DNA of 64,000 bases from Hortaea werneckii (GCA_037044905.1 JBAOKB010000037.1:310001-374000), one strand, 5' to 3'; positions 31,306 through 43,549 are shown, counted from the first letter of the stretch. The notes: generated by a model from the sequence alone, not told the origin. Translations and numbers: made by a program.

Positions 31306-32328
31306 CTATTCACCATCGCCAGTGGCACCTGCGGGACCAATGGCTGACGCGGTGCCATCTATTGCCTCTCTATCCTCCGCCTTCAGCTCGATCCCAAAGT
31401 ACTTCGCCAAAGCCCCCACTCGCTCATCTTCGGTTTTGAACTTCCAGTCAAGAACCTTTTCGCCCCGCCGTCGCCACTTCAGCACATCTTGATTTAGAGT
31501 CAGACTACCGTCTACCTCCCCCTTTCCCGACCCAAGCCCTCCAATCCTCTTCGTGCCTTCCCGACCAGGATCTGATTCTCCAGAAGTTGTGAACCGGACA
31601 CACACCAGCTTGTGGGTGAAGAAAGTCTGCTTGCTAAGCCAAGGAGCGAAGTTCATACTCTCAATATCCGAAGGCAGGAACTCAAGCTCCGTGAAACAAT
31701 ACATAGTCTTCCACTCCGCCCTTTCATCATACCTATGCTGATAGATCCACACGCGCTGGCTCTGATCCCGCATCTGCGGTATCGGCTCATGTAACAGCCT
31801 ACTCTGCGCGGGAGGGATCTGTGCCTGTACAACCCCTACCTTCAGTGGCAAGGGCTGCGTAGCTTCTTGAGGACCGAAACCCCCATCGAGTAGATACTTG
31901 ACTCCGGCGATGGTGACAAGATTCACCATGTGCGTCCACCCGCCATACCCGCCCTCCTCAGTCCCACTGTAAATCCTAGACCCGGCTATGTAGACATCGA
32001 AGCCTAGACTGACGAGGACGTAATGCCAGAGGGAGTTGGCTTCCATGCAGTAGCCACCACGGCCAGTACCTTGGTCATTAAGCACGACTTTGCGGAAGAG
32101 ATGGGCGGGCTTGACGTTGACGACGCGGTGCCATGAGTAGTGCTGGGTGAGATTTTCCCACGGGATGTTGACGAGCTGGTGCTTTTGCAGGAGAGTGAGG
32201 AAGGCTAGCTTGTCCTCGTCGTTGGGGAGGGTGGCGATGTCGTAGACCCTGTCCTTTTCCGGAAGGCAGATGCGGTTGAAATACTGCTCTAGCTCTTCGC
32301 GGGTGTATTTGTAGCGATTTGCTGCCAT
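31306..32328 (-). CDS. Arylamine N-acetyltransferase, copy 2
   Basis: Second NAT homologue, about 340 aa, one exon. Catalytic Cys in GRGGYCMEANSLWHYV, His in GGWTHMVNLVTI and Asp in YLLDGGFGPQEA. The N-terminal LLQKHQLVNIPWENLTQHYS shows the family block with a Trp in place of the usual Phe. The C-terminal part contains a Gly/Lys-rich insertion (near GGLGSGKGEVDG) before LKWRRRGEKVLDWKF. I choose the ATG at 32328 (MAANRYKYTREELEQYF), which aligns with the start of copy 1; an in-frame ATG at 32400 would add 24 unlike residues. No frame breaks. Sequence is clearly divergent from copy 1, so this is not a recent duplicate. Tail to tail with the isochorismatase-like hydrolase. Confidence 0.92.
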   Translation of the reverse strand: MAANRYKYTREELEQYFNRICLPEKDRVYDIATLPNDEDKLAFLTLLQKHQLVNIPWENLTQHYSWHRVVNVKPAHLFRKVVLNDQGTGRGGYCMEANSLWHYVLVSLGFDVYIAGSRIYSGTEEGGYGGWTHMVNLVTIAGVKYLLDGGFGPQEATQPLPLKVGVVQAQIPPAQSRLLHEPIPQMRDQSQRVWIYQHRYDERAEWKTMYCFTELEFLPSDIESMNFAPWLSKQTFFTHKLVCVRFTTSGESDPGREGTKRIGGLGSGKGEVDGSLTLNQDVLKWRRRGEKVLDWKFKTEDERVGALAKYFGIELKAEDREAIDGTASAIGPAGATGDGE

Positions 32329-32919
32329 GTTCTTTGTATTTGAAAAGCGTGATCTGTGCATCTCGCGCCACTGTGATGGAGGTGGTTGCATTGGCGCCAC
32401 GCCTACTGATGCCTCTGTTGATCTCCAATTGCCGCAAACCCCGTCCCAAGCACTTGTGGGAACTGGATCGGAAGAGTATATACCTTAACACGTCGCAACT
32501 ACAAGCACCGTAGTGTAAATCGAACATCACGCAAGACCCTGTTTGACTTGTCAATTGGAGAGAATCACCGTCAGTAAGGTAAGTACGAAGAAAAAACATT
32601 GTCGCCGAGAGTTGTAAGAAGTCACGATTACAGGCGCTACTGCTAATCCACAAGTGTACATCCAGCTTCTGTGCAATGCGATCACTCGCGAGAGGCCGTG
32701 CCATTGCAATGCAGGCTCTCCGTTATGCAAAGTGCAATCTCAAAACATGCACTGAACCCCATGCCAGCCCGCCAAATGTCCAAAAAGAAACAGATGGTTG
32801 CTGCTATCGAAAGATCCTTACACCAGGGTATCTTTCACCTGTAATGCAGGCAGAGTTTCAATAACCTATCTGCGTCTCAACCATTTTCAGGTTGCCCTGC
32901 TCTTCGGAGCATGGAAAGC
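32329..32919. other. Intergenic region between NAT copy 2 and the subtilisin
   Basis: About 590 bases holding the NAT copy 2 promoter and the protease 3' UTR. Nothing else recognised. Confidence 0.4.
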
Positions 32920-34538
32920 TTACTCCCTGAGGCCGCGGAAGAACTCCTTGAGTTCCTCGGCGACCTCGTCCTCGATCCTGTGGCTCATGCTCTTGGTGAA
33001 CTCACCGAGCTTCTTCGCATCAACAGTGATGTCATCCTCGATCTTGCCGAAGTCAATGCTGATGGTCTCGTCCTCCTCCACGGAGCCGACCTTGTAAGAG
33101 CCCTTCTCGATGATATCGGTGTAGTTGCTCTCACCACCGCCGTTCCAGGCGAGGATGTTCTGGGTGTTGGATGGGACGTCCGTCAGAGCACCCTCGGTAG
33201 CAATGGAAATCAGGTTGGCCTTCAGCTTCTTAGGGGTGATGTCAGCGACAGCGTAGGAAGAGTCCTTGCTTGGCTGGAGCGAGAGCAGGTAGGCGAGCAG
33301 GCCAGCGATGTGAGGCGAGGCCATGGAGGTACCAGAGATGGTGTTGACGGCGTACTTGCTGCCGATCCAGGTAGATTGGATGTTCAGACCTGGGGCGAAG
33401 ATGTCATTGCAGGTACCGTAGTTGGAGAAGTAGGCGCGCTCGTCAGCCAAGGTGGAAGCACCAACAGTAACAGCGTTCTTGGCTGCGGCTGGCGAGTAGT
33501 TGCATGAGTCGGCGTTGTCGTTGCCAGCAGCCACAGCGAAGTGGATGCCAGCGTCAACAGCGGCGTTCACAGCCTGGTCGAGAATAGGAGACTTGCCACC
33601 GCCGAGAGACATGTTGGCAGCAGAGCCCTTGAAACCCTTGCGGCCCTTGCCCTCCTTCGCAAGAGCGACTTGCTCCTGGTGCGCCTCCGCCGCGTACTCG
33701 ACGCCCTTCACGACGTCGGACATTGAGCCAGAGCCGTTGGAGCGGAGCACCTTGACAGCCTTGACGTGTGCCTTCTTGGCAACGCCGTACTTCTTGCCAG
33801 CGACAGTGCCCGAGCAGTGTGTACCGTGTCCATTGCCGTCCTCATCAGCATCGCCTTGCGGGATGGTCTTGCCCCAAGATGCGCGACCCTCAAAGTCAAC
33901 GTGGTCGACGTTGGTGCCGGTGTCGATGACATAGACGTCGACGCCCTCGCCGCCGTCCTCGGAGTAGAGGTACTTGTTGAAGGTGCCGAAGGACAGGGCG
34001 TCACGGTGCGAGATACGGGCAAGACCCCATGGAGCGTTCTTCTCGGTCTCCGGGTCGTGGTGGGAGAGCGTGTGCATCTCCTGGTCCTTCTCGACGTATT
34101 CGACCTGGCAGGGAAGTCAGTCATCTATCCCGAGGCTCATAGGCCGAGGGTCACGTGGCAACTCACATCAGGGTGTCTACGGATCTGCTCGAGCACATCC
34201 TCATCAAAGTGACCCGAGTAGCCCAGCAGGCTCCCAGCAATGTTGTACGTGTGCTTGAGACCACCGAAGATGTCATCCACCATCGGCGTCTGACTCCGCT
34301 TTCGGAGCTCTGTCTTCGCGTCCTGGGTGTTCAGGTGGATGTCCTGCACCCAGCTGTGGTGGTCTGCAGCATGCTTCTCCGTCACATGCTTCTTGAAGAC
34401 AACGATGTAGTTGTCCTGGATCGTCTTCGCGTTCTCGGCCGCGTAGATGGGCGCGGCGTCCTGAGCGACGGTGCTGTCGAAGAGCACTGGGGAAGCCGAC
34501 GCCAGCGAGGCCAGCGACAGGCCGAGGAAACCCTTCAT
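32920..34538 (-). CDS. Subtilisin-like serine protease, vacuolar proteinase B (cerevisin) type
   Basis: Secretory-pathway protease, 518 aa from exons 34167-34538 and 32920-34104 (62-nt intron). MKGFLGLSLASLASASPV is a signal peptide. An inhibitor I9 propeptide follows (DNYIVVFKKHVTEKHAADHH to RRHPDVEYVEKDQE). The S8 domain has Asp in VYVIDTGTNVDHVDFEG, His in NGHGTHCSGTVAGK and Ser in ISGTSMASPHIAGLLAY. The C-terminal extension ending HRIEDEVAEELKEFFRGLRE is typical of vacuolar fungal members (PepC/Alp2, allergen family) rather than secreted Pr1 proteases. The first ATG of the longer open frame (34589) is rejected because the signal peptide starts at 34538. No frame breaks. Location in the vacuole is inferred from the family. 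Confidence 0.94.
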
Positions 34539-34664
34539 GATGGGCGGTTGGAAGATGGAATGGATTGGTGCACGCTCCTGATGGGACAAGAGCGATGCGA
34601 TGCAAGATGAGTTGATGGAAGGAGGAGCGGGTTATGTAGGAGACGGAGGGTCAAGGATGAGTAC

Positions 34665-34674
34665 TACCTAGGTA
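34665..34674. repeat. TACCTAGGTA palindrome
   Basis: Exact copy of a perfect 10-base palindrome that recurs in intergenic DNA of this window; here upstream of the subtilisin gene. Confidence 0.8.
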
Positions 34675-34875
34675 TGTACTGATAAGGACCCCGAGCTCGA
34701 GTGTCGGGAAGGCAACCAAGCTGCGAGCTGGAGGTAGCCGACGCTCATGACGCCGACGCTCCACAAAAACGGTCCGTGCTGAAGCTCGCCAGCCACTCGC
34801 GCGCGGCGCTCTCACGTGCCCATCGGTTTCAGTCCAAAGGTCGCCTGCTGACAACACCACAGACACTACTACTAC

Positions 34876-34902
34876 TATGTATGTATGTATGTATGTATGT
34901 AC
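34876..34902. repeat. Microsatellite, unit TATG
   Basis: About six and a half perfect tetramer copies in the divergent promoter region. Confidence 0.95.
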
Positions 34903-35309
34903 ATGCTGACCCTGTGAACGGGCTGTAATCAGTCTAGCATATGTTTCGGCCAGCCAGCATTGCGGTCGTTGCTACATCCTCCGCTCCGCTAGAAGGCCGA
35001 TCGCTGGCAAGGAAAGTGCCGCTAAACTGCCTGATAAGCCAGATAAGACAGGAGACGCGGAGGCGCGACTTCCGCCAAGCCCCAGCTGACTTGGTTGTTC
35101 AACTGTTCACCCCCGAACAAGCATAAATCGCGCTAAAATATCTCAAGACTTCCGGTACGAAACGGTCCACGGGCGATACTCACTGAAAGTAGATGCGAGC
35201 AGTCCGAGTTGGTCGGGCAGTCCCGACCTAACGCGCCATCGAACGGCAAGGGAAGGATGATCCTACCTTGGTTCGAAAGACTTGCGGTATGGCCTTCCGC
35301 GTGAATAGC

Positions 35310-38300
35310 ATGTCTCGATCCAGGTCCTCGACTGGAGTGACCAAGGGTCTCGATTCGGCTGAGCAGCGCTCGGCCATTGCGAACACAATAAGGGACTTGC
35401 AGGTCGACGTCCATTCCTCCGTGAACGATCAAGTGCCACGCCTTCAAATCCCCCTTGCTCGGCTAAAAGAAGAGTTTCGCCATGAGACCCGGGCCAAAGA
35501 CCTGTTTCGAAGGGGCGGTGGTTTTGAAAGCATCCTCGACGTTATCTCAAAGATTGCCACCCTCGAAGGTGAAGGATTCGCGCAAAGGGTGGCCTTGGCC
35601 CAGGATGCTTTGTTCACTTTAGGTGAGTCTTTTCACGAGCATCGTGGCAATGAGCGATATTTCAGCGAGCGGTTGAGCGGGTGGACGGCCTTGAGCAAGT
35701 CTTTAAAAGAAATTCAGATGTGTTCTGGCGAACTTACGGAGAGTGGACGGAAAGCAACTGTCCAATTGCATTTCTGTTTGCTTCAATTAGCATTGGGCCA
35801 GTATGCATCTGCCGCAGTGTCCGAGGAAGGCTCTGTTGACGATAATTCCTTATTCGGGAGTTTGAGCGGCGCCCTGCAGATACACTACCCTGAAGCAGCA
35901 CTACTTGCTTTGCAGCTGGCACTAGGGCTTCTGGAAACAGAAGGTGAAAATCTGCAGGAGGCAACAAAGATCGTGTCTCCTTTACTGCACACTGTGGCAG
36001 CTTTGGCGGACTCGAGCACACGCAACGCCGTAGCCCTCTGGAATGCTGGCGTCACTTCAAAAACTCTACCCATTGCTGTTTCACGCAATACTCCCCCAGA
36101 AGTGAAGTCAGGAGCGCATGAGTTGACCTTGGCGCTGGCGAACTTTGGTCTCAGCAGTCTGGATGATGTTGCTTTCTTTTTGAGCAGGCACGAACTGCAG
36201 ACAACTGCAGAGAACTGCTCTTGGAATATTTGAAAAGATCGAAAGCTCCAGCGCTCATACAGTTCGATCTCACATTGCACGGATTTTCTTCTATCGAAAT
36301 GCCCAGCCTACCGCGCGCGTTTCCGCCTACAACAGGCTACACACTGACAACATGGCTCCGAATTGACGAATATGACCCTCAATGTCATACAACGCTGTTT
36401 GGGGCTTTTGATGCAAGCCAAACCTGTTTTGTGCTGATCTACATTGAGAAAGACAGCCATCAACTCATCCTCCAGACGTCTGTACGCTCGTCACGGCCAA
36501 GTGTACGTTTTAAATCGACCCGCGTGGACGTCGGAAGATGGTATCACATCGCAATTGTTCATCGCAAAGCTTCTTCAGATCCTCGTCAGAGCCCAGCATT
36601 GTTGTTCATCAACGGCGAGTTCGCCGAGCAGGTCAAATGCGGCTATCCTGAGTCTCCGCCAGAATACGATGACAGGCAGTCTTCGGGCTCTCCAGCAGTA
36701 GTCGGCACAAGAAAATCAAAACCGGTACAGGCCTTTTTCGGCACACCACACGATCTCGCGCTTCGTATCGGGCGGGACGAAGTGAGATCTCGGTGGTCGT
36801 TGGCGAGCTCACATCTATACGCAACGCCAACTAGCGATGAGTACTTGGCCGTACACCAGCGACTTGGTCCGAGATATCATGGAAACTTGCAAGACTGTTT
36901 AGGGCCAATGCTCACTTACCAAGCCTCGGCGGAGCTCAATCGGTATAATGAATTGCTACATCCAGATAAGTCCGAAAAGTCGGATATCGTTACAGCGACG
37001 GAGAGCAGAGGCAGCGATGTGGTGACGGAGAACCGGCTCCTACTTAGCATCAGCCCTCATGCCGTACTAGGGTTTGATCAGAATAAGGCACAAAGTATCG
37101 GATTCGAGCTTGATGTGAGGGCTCTTACAAGATACAAGCAGTTGGTGCAACAGACCAGGGGTATCGCACTCAACGCTGCTATTCCGACCGTGAACGAGGC
37201 CATCGGACGCTCCTACGGCAGTGGGATTCTGACTGGCGACCCAGTCGTGGTCCTACCACAAGCTCTGGACAATGCAAGCTGGTGTCTTGCAGGAGCATTG
37301 CCACTCCTTATCAGGCTGCTGGAATCCGCGAACTCAAAACACGCTTTCCTACAAGCTGTCAAGATCTTCTTCGAGTGTCTCAAGGATAATTGGCGCATTA
37401 GCGAAGCAATGGAGAAAGGCAATGGGTACGGCATGCTTGCCGTCATTATCAGAGAGAAACTTGGCCTCGACGCCGTCCCATCTCCTGGCACTTCGATGAG
37501 AAGACCGGCCACCATGCTAAGCTTGGAAGATAGACAGAGTCTGCCTGAAGAGCTGCTTGAGCTCATTCTAGATTTTGTGGGCTACCAACGCAGTCGCCCC
37601 GAGGACTCCATGATCGTCAATCCGATGGCTTACAGAGTGCTTCTCATAGACTTCGACACATGGCGGAGATGCGACATTGAGACACAAAAATTGTTCTACG
37701 CTCACATTTTGCACCTGTTGACTCGCAACCGACACCAAGGCTTCAATCAAAAGAGGCTGACGAGGATGAGAGTGGTACGGAAATTGATCGAGGCTCTCAA
37801 ATCAGAAGAAATAAGTGCAGAGACTGTCGAGCCCCTAATGAAGGTGCTACGCGCGCTTTTAGACAACCACTCCGGTTATCATTGGTACCGAGATCTAGCC
37901 ATGTTCGTGGTCTACGGCTTACACGACGAACGTGCCCCAGCTGTTCGACCAATGCGAAGTATGGCCAGCATTGCTAACCTGAGGCACCGTACTGCATCTT
38001 GGGCCCGTAGTGCCCGGAGTTCAAGGCCAAGCACTCCCGGCGGAGCTGGTGGACAGAAGGTAACTCAGGGCATCTCTCGGCCGCAGCTTGCAACGCACGT
38101 CCTGCAGCTCTTGTCAGATCTGGCCAGCGACATCAACGGAATAGTCCCCATGCGTCGCTTTGCAAAGGCTATCCCTAGCAGATGGCTTCTCCATCTTCTA
38201 GCCGAAACTAATGTGCAGGTTGTAGAGAAGGCAGTCTCGATCTTGAGTTGTTGCCTGGTAACGCTTGGTCCTGAATACAAACCTTCTTTCATCGAGAAGA

Positions 38301-41300
38301 ATGGAGGGTTTGTGGCTATGAAATCCCGTCTCAAGATGCATTGGAATTCCTCTGACGTGTGGCTCGCGTGCTTCGCTAGCTTTTTCGGCCAGCAATGTTC
38401 GCTTGGTGACCGAAAGAGACCTCTCTCACTCGTCAGCTTGCTGGAATCTTTCCGAATCGACGATAGTACCGAGATTAAGAATCCAGAGATGCTCTTCACC
38501 ATCGCAGCGATGCTTGAAGCCGGTCTCAGAGCGGTAGTCAAGGATGAGCAGACGGCATCTGCAGGCGCGGAAGTGCTCAAGAACGTCATCCAATTCTTGA
38601 ACGAGGCGTACGCTCGAAGCGCTGCCTTCCGGGACTTTGCGATGAACTCACGCTACGTCCAAGAGCTACTTTTCGTGCTTTACCCTGTGCTGGTAGGCTC
38701 TGACAGGCTCTCCGCAGAGACGGAGCTACAGGCTGAGAAGGACACTTTGTCCTTCAAAGGCGAGGAAGTGATTATGCGACCTCACTCGAATTCATTGGGA
38801 GATCGACCACCATCGGTTCGTAGCCTTAATATGGACGATGACAAGCGGACGCCTTCCCCAACATGAGCAAAGGCGTACCACGTCCTAGACGATTGTCGTC
38901 GTTCATCATGGTAACCCAAGACCGAGCAGGGCTGAAGCCTGCACCAGCGCCGTTCAATGCCGCCTTAGCGCCTAAAAGGCTGGCCATGTGGCTTTGAACA
39001 TTGGCAATTCGATTGTCGAGAGTCTACTTGAAGTGGTCTTGACGGTTTTCGTTGATCTTGTGTGCAGTAAGAAGAAGTTTCAAGGTATTGGCCTGTTTCT
39101 CAAAGTCCCATCTGGGTTCAGGGAACATCAGGCCTACTTCGAGGTAAGTTGTGCATATCTTCAAATCCTGCTCTTTGTGGAGATTTTCAGGGCAGATCGC
39201 ATTTTTGTGCTGTTAGCAACGAAGAAGCGCTGACAAGATACAGTCATATGTGCTCGTAAACGTGCTGCAGCAACTCTGGAACCATTTGCAACTCAATCAG
39301 AGTCTGTTTCTTGATACAACAGCGCTCTCCAATCTGTCAAGATTCAGCAATCACATGGCTGAGGCGGTCTTTGAAGGCTGGTTTATTGACGGGGCTCAGC
39401 CTGTCTTGGACTTCACCGGACAACTTCTTGAATACTTACAGCAGCCCGATATATCAAGCGCCAAGACTGTGCAGTTGTGCAGCCAGTCTACCAGCAATAT
39501 TCGCGTTGTTTTTCTGAGAGTCACGCTTTGGCGGCTTTCAGAACTGAATGAAACCCTCGATGAGGCAGAAGCGGTTTCGTTCCTTAATAAGATGAACTAC
39601 TGGCAAACCATACTTTTCGCCTCGCAAAATCAAGAGACGCTCTTCATTCGCCTGATATGCTATCTGCTGTACAGGAAACTCATCTCAGAAGTAGAGTCAA
39701 TCCGTCTGGCTGCAGCAAGGCTGTGGAGGACTATTGTTGTACAAAAGCCGACAGAGGCGGCGACGTTGCTCACACAGGTTGTTGGTTCGGAGCAGCGTCA
39801 TCTTTCGACGGGTTGGATGAGATTGGCTAGCATGGAAGATGAGGAGTTCATACAGTGGGTGGATGAGAACCGAAGTTCCCTTGACCCTGCATTTGTCACT
39901 GCGCTCTCAAAGCCGTGGGACGACTTTGTCGGAGAGGAAAACAAACGCAACGAGGAGACAGCATATGCTAGGCTGAGCAAGCGCCGCGAGAAGCTTCGGC
40001 AGTGGCAGGCAGACGAAGTGACTGCAGATGACCTTATGCGACGGTACGAAGTATCGACCCAACATTGGCGAACCAATGTGCACGCCCAAGAACGCGTCAA
40101 GCTCCAGCGCGCAACACAAGATCATCAAGAGAACGTCAGTCATCTGTTCGGTATCTTTGCTCGTTTAGACAAGGGCCTCAAGCAGCCAGGGGGCCTTGAA
40201 GCTTGGAATGGCGATGAGAAGTGGCAACTGGACGAGACAGAAGCCATCAATCGCATGCGCATGAGGCTTCTCCCAGATCACGGACATCTAAGCGATGCCT
40301 TCCTGCCCAAGCGAAGAGCATCGGAGCGGAATGCGAATGCCAAGCTCGCGTTGAATACACAAGTCCCGCGCAAGGCTTCTGAGACCCTGCTATCTCCCTT
40401 ACCAGACAGCCCCATGCCTGCGACTACGGACGGTGCGCATGAGGTAGAAGGCCGACGGATGCGTGCTGATTCGGCATCGAACTCTCAACTCCTAGAGGGC
40501 GGGTTTGAGATTGTAGAAGATCCCAACGACGATCTTGAAGGTGGAGTCGAAGACAAGAACCGCAAGATCATGACTAGTCTGCAGAGGGGTGACCAGGTCT
40601 TACAGCTATACAACATCTCCCGCATCGTGGGACTGGAGGCTTGCGAAGGGCTTCTGGTCGTTGGAAAGAAGAGTTTGTACCTCCAGGACGACTATTTTCA
40701 GCGGGCAGATGGAGAAATTGTCAGCGCTTCTCAGGCACCTGAAGACGAGCGAGATCCGTACGTCCAACTCATATCTGGGAAGGATGTTGGGTCGCAAAAG
40801 GTCAAGCAGAGTGTCAGTGACCCGGAGACCCGCCATTGGACTTGGGAAGAGGTCATTAGCGTTTCTAAGAGACGCTTCCTTTTCCGCGATGTCAGCATAG
40901 AGGTATTCTTCGCCGATGGCCGAAGCTATCTCCTGACTTGCATCTCGCCGAAGATTCGAGATGATCTTTATGGTGCCATCGTTGGTAGGGCGCCTCATGT
41001 CCATACCACATCGGCACAAGCGAGCGAAGACTCATGGCGACTCGAGAGCTTGAGGAATCCAGAAGAGGTGCCTCAGTCTCTGGGCGGGAGATTTGTCGGT
41101 GTCTTCAGTAGCACACCAAGTCTTGCTGCCACTAAAAGATGGCTAAGGGGAGACATGTCCAATTTTGCCTATCTGATGCTGATCAACACAATGGCCGGTC
41201 GAACCTTCAACGACCTCACCCAATATCCTGTGTTTCCCTGGGTATTGGCCGATTACACAAGCGAAGAGCTTGACCTTGAGGATCCCAGGACATTCCGTGA

Positions 41301-42966
41301 TCTTTCCAAGCCTATGGGCTGCCAAAGTCTTGCACGAGCAGCAGAGTACCAAGACCGCTATAGACAATTTGCAGAATTGGAGGACTCCTCGGCACCACCA
41401 TTCCATTACGGCACCCACTACTCCTCCGCGATGATCGTGTCATCCTATCTTATTCGGTTGCCTCCCTATGTGCAATCCTACCTGCTCCTCCAAGGCGGCA
41501 GTTTCGATCACGCCGACAGACTCTTCGACTCCATTGGTAGGGCCTGGGCTTCCGCATCGAGAGAAACCATGAGCGACGTAAGAGAGTTGACGCCTGAGTT
41601 CTTCTATCTCCCGGAGTTCCTTACAAACGTGAACAACTACGACTTTGGTCTCAAGCAGGGAAGCGGCGGAGCAGTCAACGATGTTCAACTTCCCCCTTGG
41701 GCTAAGGGTGATCCACACATCTTCATCGCAAAGCATCGTGAGGCACTCGAATGTCCATATGTGAGCGAGCGTCTACACATGTGGATCGACCTAGTGTTTG
41801 GATGGAAGCAACGTGGCGAGGCTGCTGTCGAAGCGACGAACGTGTTTCAGCATTTGTCGTACCACGGATCAAAGGATTTGGACACTATCACAGACCCAGT
41901 GGAGCGCCTTGCGACCATTGGTATCATACATTCTTTCGGTCAGACACCACATCAAGTCTTCCAACGTCCTCATCCCGCGAGGGAACTGGCCAAGAGCCAC
42001 GTCTCTAGGCTTGACGCCGTCGTTGAATCGCTCACAAGGCTCCCTGATCCTTTGTTCCAGAGTGACGAGAGGGTTGCAGGGCTCGCATTCACACAAGGAA
42101 TGAGTCGCTTGCTGTGCGACGGGCCGCGCAAGTTAAACCTACCTCCCAATTGCGACCGCTTTGTGCAATGGGGGTTTGCTGATCATAGCTTGCGATTCTT
42201 CTCGTCAAACACCAAACGTCCGCTTGGACTCTACGAGAATGCTCATGTCGGAGCCGTGACCTCTGCCTTGTTCGCTGACAGGAAGACGCTTATAACCGCT
42301 GGTGCGGACTGTACTATCGGTGTCTGGTCCGTCCATCCAAGCCGCGACGTTATAGATTTGCATCCCAAGGAATATCTCTTCGGGCACCGCTCGAAGATCA
42401 CTGGCCTCACTGCAAGCCGTGTCTTCAGTACCCTCGTCTCGACCTCAGACGACGGACAGATCTTGCTGTGGGGTCTCAACAGGCTCAATTGCATTCGCAC
42501 TCTGCACCGTGCTGGCGACCCGACCGTCCAAGCTGTCGCAATTAGCGATGTCTCCGGCCACATCGCCCTGTGTCAAGGGCCATACGTCTTGCTATACACC
42601 CTCAATGGACACTTGTTGCTCCGACAGAAGGTGTGCGACTCCGTGGACGACGAGATGACATGCTGCTCCTTCTACAGCGGGGCGGGGAACGAATGGCTTG
42701 AGCGCGAGTTGCTATTCACAGGCCACGCACGGGGAGTGGCGAACGTGTGGGCGTTGACCACCTTGTCGGATGGAGGATGGCACCTGTCGCTTGTCAAGCG
42801 ACTGAATCATGTCGATGCCAACCGGGAGGACGGCGGCAATACGTTCGCGGCAGTCACTGCCATTCTGCCAACTGCACAGGCCGTCTACACGGGTGACGAG
42901 AGCGGCAAGGTGTGGGAGTGGGACTGTATCCAGAGGCAAGGTAGTCTTAGTGTGCGAGTGAGGTGA
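35310..42966 (+). CDS. Giant BEACH-WD40 protein (beige/LYST/Bph1 family)
   Basis: About 2,519 aa, a family involved in vesicle and lysosome/vacuole traffic. Order: alpha-solenoid N-terminal half; concanavalin-like lectin segment near 36320-36800 (TGYTLTTWLRIDEYDPQ); long armadillo-like middle; PH-BEACH near 40570-41000; BEACH domain 41150-41970 (FAYLMLINTMAGRTFNDLTQ, YPVFPWVLADY, HYGTHYSSAMIVSSYLIRL, ELTPEFFYLPEFLTN); WD40 repeats 42180-42950. One intron, 39144-39243 (GTAAGT to TACAG), joins HQAYFE to SYVLVNVLQQ. Three one-base losses break the frame: near 36213 (before LLLEYLKRSK), in CCCC at 38856-38859 (before NMSKGVPRPRR) and in GG at 38982-38983 (before GHVALNIGNS). With these restored the total is 2,520 codons including the stop. 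The start is placed at MSRSRSSTG (35310); upstream in-frame ATGs at 35268 and 35289 are possible. Should be annotated as one gene, not three. Confidence 0.9.
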
Positions 42967-43461
42967 GAGGATCCGGGGCTCTCTATTGTGATACTGTATA
43001 TGAGGAATTAAAGAATATTTGAGCTTGAATCATTATTATCTCTCACGGTATCCTTCGCCCTGCAAGTACTGATATGGCTTGATTTCAAACAACTTCGCCT
43101 TGGCCCAACGTGGAATTGCTACACGCATATTACTACCTCCCAAGTGACATGCAGCTAATATACAACAGTAAAACAACGTATTTACATATTTTGACTTTCT
43201 TTATGAGGTCTCACTCACTGTAGAATCTCCGCCTACATCCTGCCTCTTTCTATCGCACAATCTACAAAAGTCGGCAAAAACGCCACTTCGGCTTGTCAGG
43301 CACGTAGCACATCAGGGCCAAAGACTTTCGCAACTGAGGTACTCCGACCTCTCTGCATCGTCGATTCTGCGCGAAAACGAAAGCAAGGTCGATGGACAAA
43401 AAGATGTACAAAGACAAGAGCGCGAATTGTGTGAAGTTTAAAAAGGAACAAAAAGAGTTGT
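42967..43461. other. Intergenic region between BEACH gene and tRNA-Trp
   Basis: About 495 bases, AT-rich around 42990-43200, probably the BEACH 3' UTR. No gene seen. Confidence 0.4.
43450..43454 (-). terminator. RNA polymerase III terminator of tRNA-Trp
   Basis: Five T on the tRNA strand, 7 bases past the mature 3' end; a second T run follows at 43440-43444. Confidence 0.7.
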
Positions 43462-43549
43462 GAACCTAACCCGATTCGAACGGATGACCATCTGGAGATT
43501 CAAGCGAGACTCACTGGAATCAGATACGCTACCACTGCGCCATAGGTCC
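43462..43549 (-). tRNA. tRNA-Trp (anticodon CCA) with a 17-nt intron
   Basis: Acceptor stem GGACCTA pairs with TAGGTTC (one G-T). The D arm GGCGCAGTGGTAGCGT carries the A box and the T arm ATCCGTTCGAATCGGGT the B box. The anticodon CCA is at 43515-43517, followed by one base and an intron at about 43497-43513. The layout matches eukaryotic tRNA-Trp closely in the D arm. With this folding, stem pair 31-39 is A-C. An alternative folding would read TCC (Gly), but the register of the D arm and position 26 favours Trp. Confidence 0.78.

Larger units (their letters stand above)
34539..35309. promoter_or_regulatory. Divergent promoter region of the subtilisin and BEACH genes
   Basis: 771 bases between divergent starts. 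It holds a TACCTAGGTA palindrome at 34665-34674 and a (TATG)n tract. No coding frame supported. Confidence 0.5.

Noticed and set aside
35310..42966. Three separate genes in place of one BEACH gene
   Set aside because: The pieces abut with one-base frame changes or a standard intron, and the joined order lectin-like, PH, BEACH, WD40 is that of one family protein.
28194..42966. Programmed ribosomal frameshifting as cause of the breaks
   Set aside because: No shared slippery heptamer or downstream structure; the breaks are mixed in direction and scattered over unrelated genes.
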